Positions 1-6,287 of a stretch of DNA of 9,663 bases are shown here, in pieces. This stretch comes from Acholeplasmataceae bacterium. Lineage in GTDB: Bacteria > Bacillota > Negativicutes > Acidaminococcales > Acidaminococcaceae. Location: positions 1-9,663 of the forward strand of contig JAAYAE010000371.1 of the NCBI GenBank assembly GCA_012719555.1, written 5' to 3'. Both the position numbers and the translations under genes were made by a program. How positions within the stretch are numbered: position 1 is the first letter of the stretch; each line of letters opens with the position of its first letter. Under the pieces are notes generated by a model that was not told the DNA's origin, searched no databases, and saw nothing but the letters and a program-made list of their open reading frames with translations.

Positions 1-37
1 CTTTGTAATCACAGCATATTTTTATTTTAATCCGAAC

Positions 38-859
38 TCATAAATTTTCTGAAACAGTCACTTGTTCTGTGAGAATGCTATTAATTACCATTGCAACCCC
101 ATCATTGTCATTAGTGCCAGTTATGATTTTTGCCATTTTTTTTATTCTATCATTAGCATTTCCCATGGCTACGCCTATACCAGCATTAGCTATCATCTCT
201 GCATCATTATTAGAATCGCCTATGCACATAATCTCTTCCTGTTTTATACCCCATTTTTCTCCTATGCACCTAATCGCATTCCATTTGCTGGTATTAGGGT
301 CAATAATTTCCAAAAAGTTTTTTTGAGAACTGGTAACATGTATGGAATTCCTAAAAGCACTTTCTAATTCACCCTGTACTTTCTCGCACTGGCCATCTTC
401 TGTCATTACTAAAAGCTTGTGTGGTGCCTTGGGCAGATTAAATAATTCTTCTCCATGAACTTCAAATTGTACCCCGGCAAAATCTGCATAATATCTGGCA
501 AATTCGCTGTCTTCTCGTACCCAAAGGACATCATCAATATAGGCATGTACATAAATATCCCTATCGCGACAAAAAGTCGCTACTTTGTTAGCAACAGCTA
601 CAGGCACCGGCCAAGCACCAATTTCTTTGCCTGACAGGGCTTCTTTTACCAGTGCTCCATTATAAACTACCAAAGGAATATCCAAGCCCAATTCTGCCGC
701 ATAATTCTGGATAGAGGCAAACATTCTGCCTGTAGCAATCGTTACCTTTATTCCTTCTTTTAATGCATTGCCAATGGCCTTAGCATTTGCTGCGGAAATC
801 TTCCGTTCTTCATTTAACAAAGTTCCATCCATATCGCACGCAATTAGTTTAATACTCAA
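38..859 (-). CDS. Cof-type HAD-superfamily hydrolase (probable sugar-phosphate/small-molecule phosphatase)
   Basis: A 273-residue cytosolic protein with the four HAD motifs in order. Motif I is DMDGT with nucleophile D9 and acid/base D11, motif II is T43 in IATGR, motif III is K192 in SKWNAI, and motif IV is GDSNND with metal-binding D215 and D219. The long insert between motifs II and III is the C2-type cap of the Cof/YidA-like subfamily, whose members are Mg-dependent phosphatases acting on phosphosugars and related metabolites; the substrate cannot be read from the sequence. Length is normal for the family. Motif III has W where many relatives have G (SKG). The start is TTG, 10 bp after the stop of the upstream membrane-protein gene, with AGGGGAAG in that gap as ribosome binding site, so the two genes are probably co-transcribed and translationally coupled. 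No terminator is visible in the 37 bp after the stop. Family call is firm, exact function open. Confidence 0.93.
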   Translation of the reverse strand: MSIKLIACDMDGTLLNEERKISAANAKAIGNALKEGIKVTIATGRMFASIQNYAAELGLDIPLVVYNGALVKEALSGKEIGAWPVPVAVANKVATFCRDRDIYVHAYIDDVLWVREDSEFARYYADFAGVQFEVHGEELFNLPKAPHKLLVMTEDGQCEKVQGELESAFRNSIHVTSSQKNFLEIIDPNTSKWNAIRCIGEKWGIKQEEIMCIGDSNNDAEMIANAGIGVAMGNANDRIKKMAKIITGTNDNDGVAMVINSILTEQVTVSENL

Positions 860-869
860 AAACTTCCCC

Positions 870-1208
870 TCACTTATCTTTTATAAAATAATCAACCGTC
901 CAAGCTATAAGACAAAACACTGATACGATATATGAAAAAACACTTGGATTTGTAACCGTGTACCCCGGTAAAAGCCGTGCTACAACTATTACCGTTAACC
1001 CTGCCCAAATAGCGGCTACTATTCTGCCTATCCAAATATGGGCAAATAGGTGCCTTCCAATGGTATGATAACAAGTTGTGAATAGCCCCACCAAAGAAGC
1101 TCCTAATATTTGACCACCCAAGGTCACGATATGTATGCCCGCTTCAAAACCAATCAAAAGATATAAGACTAGGCTTAAAAATACTCCCCGTAATAAAAAT
1201 CCACACAT
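870..1208 (-). CDS. Small four-helix integral membrane protein of unknown function
   Basis: I do not recognise this 112-residue protein with certainty. It is very hydrophobic, with four likely transmembrane segments at about residues 4-21, 25-47, 58-80 and 88-108, and it ends in a charged tail (KDK). The third segment runs into LLPGYTV, which faintly resembles the LLPGF motif of YvlD-like 'phage holin family' membrane proteins; this is a weak resemblance and there is no phage context. The start is ATG with GGAGG upstream at a slightly long spacing of about 10 nt. An extended -10 element lies just upstream. It is the first gene of a two-gene unit with the HAD phosphatase 10 bp downstream. Coding potential is supported by the promoter, ribosome binding site, tight spacing and a coherent membrane topology. 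Function is not inferable. Confidence 0.8.
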   Translation of the reverse strand: MCGFLLRGVFLSLVLYLLIGFEAGIHIVTLGGQILGASLVGLFTTCYHTIGRHLFAHIWIGRIVAAIWAGLTVIVVARLLPGYTVTNPSVFSYIVSVFCLIAWTVDYFIKDK

Positions 1209-1230
1209 ATTTTAATATCCTCCGCCCATT

Positions 1231-1239
1231 ATTATATCA
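1231..1239 (-). promoter_or_regulatory. Extended -10 promoter of the membrane protein-HAD operon
   Basis: On the minus strand this reads TGATATAAT, a perfect -10 hexamer with the TG extension. No good -35 hexamer lies 16-18 bp upstream, where the T-tract of the rubredoxin terminator sits. The TG extension can compensate for a weak -35. The element is about 20 bp upstream of the 870-1208 gene start and just downstream of a terminator, as expected for a new transcription unit. Confidence 0.7.
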
Positions 1240-1247
1240 TAAGTTAT

Positions 1248-1285
1248 AAAAAAACTGCTCCGCGAAGTTAAGCTAGCGGAACAGT
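1248..1285 (-). terminator. Intrinsic terminator after the rubredoxin gene
   Basis: On the minus strand, ACTGTTCCGC (1285-1276) pairs with GCGGAGCAGT (1263-1254) in a 10-bp stem with one G-T wobble and a 12-nt loop. Seven T residues follow (1254-1248). It lies 13 bp after the rubredoxin stop. Because no terminator separates uvrC from the rubredoxin gene, this hairpin probably also ends transcripts reading through from uvrC. Confidence 0.9.
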
Positions 1286-1298
1286 CTTTACTTTATAA

Positions 1299-1460
1299 TT
1301 ATTCAACAGGAGAGAATTGATCCTTGCCTACACCGCAACCGGGGCAAACCCAATCTTCAGGTACATCCTCAAATTTAGTACCGGCTGCAACATTATTATC
1401 AGGATCGCCAACAGCCTCATCATAAACATATCCACAAATATCACATACCCATTTTTTCAC
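1299..1460 (-). CDS. Rubredoxin
   Basis: A 53-residue one-domain rubredoxin, a small cytosolic electron carrier with one iron held by four cysteines. The start of the protein reads MKKWVCDICGYVYDEAVGDP and the C-terminal half contains WVCPGCGVGKDQF. The iron ligands are C6, C9, C39 and C42 in two CxxCG knuckles, and the family's conserved Y11, Y13, D19-P20, G27, F30, P34, W37 and F49 are all present. Length is typical. The start is GTG (1460-1458), with AAAGGAG ending 8 nt upstream. The gene has its own strong promoter in the short gap after uvrC, overlapped by a Fur/PerR-like palindrome, and its own terminator. In anaerobes rubredoxins pass electrons to rubrerythrins, superoxide reductases or flavo-diiron proteins; no such partner is encoded in this window. 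Confidence 0.97.
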   Translation of the reverse strand: MKKWVCDICGYVYDEAVGDPDNNVAAGTKFEDVPEDWVCPGCGVGKDQFSPVE

Positions 1461-1489
1461 TGGAATCACTCCTTTGTTTTTATTCTTTG

Positions 1490-1518
1490 ATTATAGCATA
1501 AAAAATAATCGTTATCAA
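1490..1518 (-). promoter_or_regulatory. Sigma-70 type promoter of the rubredoxin gene
   Basis: Minus strand: -35 TTGATA (1518-1513, one mismatch to consensus), a 17-bp spacer, and -10 TATAAT (1495-1490, perfect) preceded by TGC, giving an extended -10. The -10 lies about 30 bp before the GTG start. This is the best promoter in the window and implies strong independent expression of rubredoxin. The -35 is only 8 bp beyond the uvrC stop codon. Confidence 0.85.
1503..1517 (-). promoter_or_regulatory. Putative Fur/PerR-family operator
   Basis: The minus strand reads TGATAACGATTATTT. Against the 7-1-7 Fur-type palindrome TGATAAT-N-ATTATCA it matches 11 of 14 palindrome positions, and about 10 of 14 against the PerR form TTATAATNATTATAA. 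It overlaps the -35 element and the start of the spacer of the rubredoxin promoter, a position where binding would repress. AT-rich sequence makes chance matches easier, so this stays a hypothesis. Confidence 0.4.
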
Positions 1519-1525
1519 TAAAATG

Positions 1526-3352
1526 TTATTTAATACTATCCTTCTTGGCAACCACATCAAGCCTAAAGAATTCGTAAAGTGTATTTGCCACATTCTTATT
1601 CATACCTTCAACCCTTGCCAGCTCCTCTACTGTTGCAGCCTTCATGGCCTCAAGAGAAGCGAACTCCTTCCATAAAGCTTGCCTTCTTTTAGGGCCAATG
1701 CCCTCTATATGGTCAAGCACAGAAACTAAATTTCTCTTACCCCTTAACTTTCTATGATAGGTAATGGCAAACCTATGTGCTTCATCTCTAATACGCTGAA
1801 TTAAATGCAAGGCCCCAGAAGTTTTGTCTAGAAGAATGCTTTCATGAGCACCTTCTACAAAAATCTCCTCTTCTCTTTTTGCCAGCCATATAACATTTAA
1901 CTCCTGCAGTCCTATACCATGAATAACCTCCAAGGCTGAGCTTAACTGCCCCTTACCTCCATCAATAACTATTAGGTTAGGTAAATCTTCCGCATCCTTA
2001 TATCTTCTGTATACTACTTCCTGCATAGATTTAAAATCGTCCGGTTTTCCTTCTGCTGATTTTATTTTGTAACGCCGGTAGTCCTTTTTGCTCATTTTTC
2101 CGTCACGAAAAACAACCATAGACGCTACTGTTTCAGCTCCTTGGGTATGAGAAATATCAAAACAATCAATGCGTTCCAAGGGTTCTGTCAACCCCAATGC
2201 CAGTTGCAGTTCTTCGGTTGCATTTTCCTCTACTTGTTGTGTTAATTGTCCCTTTCGTAATTGTTCTTGCAGATTTTTTTTAGCATTTTCTTCTACCATT
2301 TTTATTAAATCCAACTTCATGCCCCTTTTGGGAACCAAAAGCTCTACCTTACGTTTAACTTTAGCTGTAAACCATTTTTCCAGTAATAAACGCTCTTCCT
2401 CAGAAGGAGCAACACTTAATAAAATCTCTCTGGGGATAAAAACACCCTCACCATAATATTGTTTAATAAAACCTGCCATAATTTCTGACGGTTCATCCCC
2501 TGCATCTTTTGGTAAGAAGAAGTTATCCCTACCAAGCAGTTTACCTGAACGGATAAAAAATACCTGCATACAGATACCCGTGTCATCTTGATACAGTCCA
2601 ATGGCATCTTGATCTCCACTTTCAGTTATAGCCTTTTGTTGCTCTTTAAGATAATCAATGCTCCGCAATGAATCTCTATAACGTGCAGCTTCTTCAAAAT
2701 GCAATTTATCAGAAGCAGCCTGCATTTTATGTTTTAAATCTTTTTCCAGTTCAGCAGTTTTTCCTTCCATGAGCAGGATTACCGCATCAATCATTTTTTT
2801 ATAATCTTCTTTAGTAACTTTCCCTACACAAGGTGCCAAACAACGCTTAATGTGATACTGTAAACAAGGCCTGTCAACATTCATCTTGCGACAATGCCTT
2901 AATGGAAACATGCTGCGAATGAGCTTTACATTTGCATGAAGAGCTCCTGCATCCGCATATGGGCCAAAATATTTAGCTCCATCACGTAAAACACGCCTAG
3001 TAACAAAGATGCGTGGGAAATCTTCCTGCAAAGTGATTTTCAAATATGGATAGGTTTTATCGTCTTTTAAACTTATATTGTAGCGCGGACGGTATTTTTT
3101 TATAAGATTGCATTCTAGAATCAAAGCTTCCATTTCATTAGCCGTTACTATTGTTTCTATCTCTTCTACTTTAGCAACTAATGCTTGTACCTTTGGTGAT
3201 TGCTTACTGGATTCTCTAAAATAACTACGCACTCTATTTTTTAATATTATAGCCTTACCCACATAAATAACCTTACCACGTGCATCGTGCATAATGTACA
3301 CGCCAGGCAAGTTAGGTAATACAGCAAGTGTTTGTGCAATAGAATCCTTCAT
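1526..3352 (-). CDS. uvrC: Excinuclease ABC subunit C (UvrC)
   Basis: UvrC is the dual-incision nuclease of nucleotide excision repair; it is recruited by UvrB at a lesion and cuts first 3' and then 5' of it. At 608 residues it is full length. The N-terminal GIY-YIG nuclease domain (about 13-95) has GVY17-19, YVG30-32, K33, R40, the motif glutamate E80 and N92. Cysteines C154, C163, C171 and C175 match the spacing of the [4Fe-4S] ligands described for E. coli UvrC. A UVR motif for UvrB contact lies at about 203-238. The RNase H-like nuclease domain (about 390-540) carries D398 in FDISH, D464 in VIDGGKG and H526. Tandem helix-hairpin-helix DNA-binding motifs fill about 545-600. The ATG start has AGGAG 6 nt upstream. 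It follows uvrA by 54 bp, with a weak hairpin between them, and has no terminator of its own before the rubredoxin promoter. Confidence 0.98.
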   Translation of the reverse strand: MKDSIAQTLAVLPNLPGVYIMHDARGKVIYVGKAIILKNRVRSYFRESSKQSPKVQALVAKVEEIETIVTANEMEALILECNLIKKYRPRYNISLKDDKTYPYLKITLQEDFPRIFVTRRVLRDGAKYFGPYADAGALHANVKLIRSMFPLRHCRKMNVDRPCLQYHIKRCLAPCVGKVTKEDYKKMIDAVILLMEGKTAELEKDLKHKMQAASDKLHFEEAARYRDSLRSIDYLKEQQKAITESGDQDAIGLYQDDTGICMQVFFIRSGKLLGRDNFFLPKDAGDEPSEIMAGFIKQYYGEGVFIPREILLSVAPSEEERLLLEKWFTAKVKRKVELLVPKRGMKLDLIKMVEENAKKNLQEQLRKGQLTQQVEENATEELQLALGLTEPLERIDCFDISHTQGAETVASMVVFRDGKMSKKDYRRYKIKSAEGKPDDFKSMQEVVYRRYKDAEDLPNLIVIDGGKGQLSSALEVIHGIGLQELNVIWLAKREEEIFVEGAHESILLDKTSGALHLIQRIRDEAHRFAITYHRKLRGKRNLVSVLDHIEGIGPKRRQALWKEFASLEAMKAATVEELARVEGMNKNVANTLYEFFRLDVVAKKDSIK

Positions 3353-3377
3353 TTTTTTCTCCTACTTTTTAGTTAAA

Positions 3378-3407
3378 ACAAAAAATGTGGCCAATATTTT
3401 TCCACAT
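3378..3407 (-). terminator. Weak hairpin plus T-tract between uvrA and uvrC (possible attenuator)
   Basis: Minus strand: ATGTGG (3407-3402) pairs with CCACAT (3390-3385) around an 11-nt loop, and a T-rich run (TTTTTTGTTTT) follows. The stem begins within the TGA stop of uvrA. A stem of only 6 bp with a large loop suggests partial termination, lowering uvrC relative to uvrA, rather than a full stop. Confidence 0.45.
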
Positions 3408-6229
3408 CAGTGCAACATTTTTTTGAGATACTGCCCCGTGTATGAGGCTTTGACCTTTGCTACTTGTTCAGGAGTACCTTGGGCAACAACTTTTCCCCCA
3501 CGATCTCCACCTTCAGGGCCTAAATCTATTAAATAATCTGCTGTTTTAATAACATCCAGATTATGTTCTATCACTACTACAGTATCTCCCTCATCCACCA
3601 GACGTTGAAGAACTTCCAACAGTTTATGTACATCAGCAATATGTAATCCTGTTGTTGGTTCATCTAAAATATATAAAGTCTTACCGGTACTACGACGAGC
3701 TAATTCCGTAGCTAATTTAACACGTTGTGCCTCACCACCGGACAAGGTGGTTGCAGCCTGTCCCAACCGAATGTAGCCTAATCCTACGTCTTCAAGCACA
3801 GATAATTTTCTATATATTCGCGGCAGATTTTTAAAGAACTCGCAGGCTTCTGTTACTGTCATATCAAGTACTTGAGCGATATTTTTCCCCTTGTAGTGTA
3901 CCTCTAGAGTTTCTCTATTATAACGTGCTCCTTTGCATACTTCACAGGGTACATATACGTCTGGCAAGAAGTTCATTTCTATCTTGTTCATGCCGTCACC
4001 TCTACAAGATTCGCAGCGTCCACCCTTTACATTAAAGCTAAAACGCCCAGGTTTGTAACCTCGTATCTTAGCCTCGTTAGTGGTACTAAATAAAGTGCGA
4101 ATGTAATCAAATACCCCTGTATAAGTTGCGGGATTAGATCTTGGTGTACGACCTATAGGCGATTGATCAATATCAATAACTTTATCTATGTTCTGTAACC
4201 CCAAAATCTTGTCATGTTCACCAGGTCTAAAACGTGCACGACTTAATTTCACAGCCAAAGCTTGATACAATATATCATTAACCAGAGTACTCTTACCACT
4301 GCCTGAAACTCCTGTTACTACGGTAAAGACTCCCAAAGGAAATTTAGCCTCTATATTCTTTAAATTATTAGCACGGGCTCCTTTTACTGTTAATGCCTTA
4401 CCGTTGCCCTTACGACGTTCCTTAGGTACGGGAATGCTTTTTTTGCCGCTTAAATATTGTCCTGTAATTGATTGCTCTACTTTTTTTATTTCTTCCGCTG
4501 TTCCTTGAGCAACTACCTCGCCACCCAACTCACCTGCTCCTGGGCCTATATCTATAATTTCATCGGCGGCATACATTGTTTCCTCATCATGTTCTACTAC
4601 AATTAATGTATTTCCTAGATCTCTTAGATTTTTTAATGAGTCCAGTAACTTTGCATTATCTCGCTGATGCAATCCAATACTCGGCTCATCTAATATATAT
4701 AAGACCCCAACCAATCCTGAACCAATTTGTGTCGCCAAGCGTATACGTTGCGCTTCGCCACCGGACAGCGTCCCCGCTGCACGATCCAAACTTAAATAAT
4801 CTAACCCAACATTATTCAAAAAGTTTAAACGTGCCAAAATTTCTTTTAACACTTGCTTAGCAATTATTTTTTGCCGCTCAGTAAGCTTTAATTCGGAAAA
4901 AAACTTTACTGTTTCACGCACAGGCAAAGAGGTTACTTCTTGGATATTCTTTCCGCCAACCAAGATTGCTAAAACTTCCGGGATCAAGCGAGCACCGTGA
5001 CAAACCGGACAGGGAGTACTTGTCATAAAGCTTTCTACATCAAGGCGCATAGCTTCGCTCATTGCCTCTTTATGCCTACGGTTCAGCATAGTAACAATAC
5101 CCTCAAAGGGTCGTGTAAACTCTCTTATTTCGCCCATCATATTTTCATAGGTAAAAGTAAATTTTTCTTCGTCACTACCTCCATAGGCAATAAAATTCTG
5201 AACAGACTTAGGTAATTCCTCCCAAGTACTTTTGAGAGAATAGCCCTTGCTTTTAAGAACAGCGTCCAATTGTCTCATAAAAAATGAATTCATGTTTGTA
5301 CTAACCGCTGCGATAACGCCGTTTTCAAAACTCATTGACGGATCAGGAATAACTAGTCCCATATCAATTTCCATATTCATACCAAGACCGGTGCAAGCAG
5401 GACAAGCTCCATACGGAGCATTGAAAGAAAAAAGTCTTGGTTCAATTTCCGGTAGACTAATACCACAGTCATCACAGGCAAAATGTTCACTATAGCGAGT
5501 TAGTGGTCCCTCAATTTCCTGAATTTCCACTAGTCCATCAGCTAACCCCAGTGCAGTTTCTATAGAATCCGACAGTCTTTGACTAATGCCGTCTCTCACT
5601 ACCAATCGATCTATAACCACAGAAATATCATGTTTTCTTTTCTTATCCAGAACTATATCTTCATCTAAAGTGCGAACATCACCATCCACACTAACGCGTA
5701 CATATCCGGCCTTACGCATGTTATCCAAAATATTTTTATGTTCGCCCTTCCGGCCGCGTACCAGTGGAGCCATAACCATGAATTTAGTACCACTTGGCAA
5801 AGCCAAAACTCGATCAACTATTTGTTCCACCGACTGACGTTCAATTACTTTTCCACACTTAGGACAATGGGGTTCGCCTATACGAGCAAAAAGTAACCGT
5901 AAATAATCATATATCTCCGTTACTGTCCCAACAGTAGATCTAGGATTACGACTAGTTGTTTTTTGGTCTATGGAAATAGCAGGACTCAAGCCTTCAATGT
6001 AGTCAACATCAGGTTTATCCATTTGTCCTAAAAATTGACGTGCATAAGAAGACAAAGACTCAACATAGCGACGTTGTCCCTCCGCATAAATAGTATCAAA
6101 CGCCAACGAAGATTTTCCTGAACCGGATAATCCGGTAATTACTACAAGCTTATTTCGAGGTATCTCTACCGTAATATTTTTTAAATTATGCTGCCTTGCA
6201 CCTTTTATAATTATTTTATCTTCTGACAT
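3407..6229 (-). CDS. uvrA: Excinuclease ABC subunit A (UvrA)
   Basis: UvrA is the damage-sensing ATPase of nucleotide excision repair. It works as a dimer that finds distorted DNA and loads UvrB. The 940-residue protein has both ABC modules of the family. Walker A sites are GLSGSGKS (33-40) and GVSGSGKS (640-647). ABC signatures LSGGE are at 488-492 and 829-833, with Walker B YILDEP at 511-516 and 853-858. Zinc-binding cysteines are C252, C255, C276 and C279 in the first half, and C739, C742, C762 and C765 in the second, the latter in the GRCESCRGDG...CEVCKG zinc finger needed for damage discrimination. Extra CxxC pairs are at 122-125 and 407-410. I chose the ATG at 6229-6227 because GGAG lies 6 nt upstream; an in-frame ATG four codons earlier has that GGAG inside its own reading frame and no site of its own. 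It is 48 bp after uvrB with no terminator between, so the two are probably co-transcribed. Confidence 0.98.
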   Translation of the reverse strand: MSEDKIIIKGARQHNLKNITVEIPRNKLVVITGLSGSGKSSLAFDTIYAEGQRRYVESLSSYARQFLGQMDKPDVDYIEGLSPAISIDQKTTSRNPRSTVGTVTEIYDYLRLLFARIGEPHCPKCGKVIERQSVEQIVDRVLALPSGTKFMVMAPLVRGRKGEHKNILDNMRKAGYVRVSVDGDVRTLDEDIVLDKKRKHDISVVIDRLVVRDGISQRLSDSIETALGLADGLVEIQEIEGPLTRYSEHFACDDCGISLPEIEPRLFSFNAPYGACPACTGLGMNMEIDMGLVIPDPSMSFENGVIAAVSTNMNSFFMRQLDAVLKSKGYSLKSTWEELPKSVQNFIAYGGSDEEKFTFTYENMMGEIREFTRPFEGIVTMLNRRHKEAMSEAMRLDVESFMTSTPCPVCHGARLIPEVLAILVGGKNIQEVTSLPVRETVKFFSELKLTERQKIIAKQVLKEILARLNFLNNVGLDYLSLDRAAGTLSGGEAQRIRLATQIGSGLVGVLYILDEPSIGLHQRDNAKLLDSLKNLRDLGNTLIVVEHDEETMYAADEIIDIGPGAGELGGEVVAQGTAEEIKKVEQSITGQYLSGKKSIPVPKERRKGNGKALTVKGARANNLKNIEAKFPLGVFTVVTGVSGSGKSTLVNDILYQALAVKLSRARFRPGEHDKILGLQNIDKVIDIDQSPIGRTPRSNPATYTGVFDYIRTLFSTTNEAKIRGYKPGRFSFNVKGGRCESCRGDGMNKIEMNFLPDVYVPCEVCKGARYNRETLEVHYKGKNIAQVLDMTVTEACEFFKNLPRIYRKLSVLEDVGLGYIRLGQAATTLSGGEAQRVKLATELARRSTGKTLYILDEPTTGLHIADVHKLLEVLQRLVDEGDTVVVIEHNLDVIKTADYLIDLGPEGGDRGGKVVAQGTPEQVAKVKASYTGQYLKKMLH

Positions 6230-6235
6230 AATATT

Positions 6236-6239
6236 CTCC
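6236..6239 (-). promoter_or_regulatory. Ribosome binding site that decides the uvrA start
   Basis: GGAG on the minus strand, 6 nt before the ATG at 6229. It sits inside the codons that follow the alternative ATG at 6241, so it serves the downstream ATG and gives a 940- rather than 944-residue UvrA. Confidence 0.75.
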
Positions 6240-6256
6240 ATTAATCAAAGTTAAAT

Positions 6257-6287
6257 TTTTACTGCTTTATCACTATTTTACTGCTTT
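6257..6287 (-). repeat. 12-bp direct repeat spanning the uvrB stop
   Basis: AAAGCAGTAAAA occurs twice on the minus strand (6287-6276 and 6268-6257), 19 bp apart. The first copy contains the last uvrB codons and its TAA stop; the second lies in the uvrB-uvrA gap. A small local duplication is the simplest explanation. No function is evident. Confidence 0.6.

Noticed and set aside
62..367. Plus-strand open frame opposite the HAD gene
   Set aside because: It lies fully antisense to a well-supported enzyme gene, has no ribosome binding site and shows no recognisable protein. The other plus-strand frames opposite uvrC, uvrA, uvrB, L35 and IF3 were rejected on the same grounds.
892..1074. Minus-strand 60-codon frame inside the membrane-protein gene
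   Set aside because: Alternative frame of the 870-1208 gene, which has the better start context and a coherent membrane topology.
870..1208. Phage holin / prophage remnant
   Set aside because: The LLPGY-like segment gives only a weak resemblance to the 'phage holin family' membrane proteins, and no phage genes or attachment sites are nearby.
2416..2619. Minus-strand 67-codon frame inside uvrC
   Set aside because: Out-of-frame overlap within the uvrC coding sequence, with no family features.
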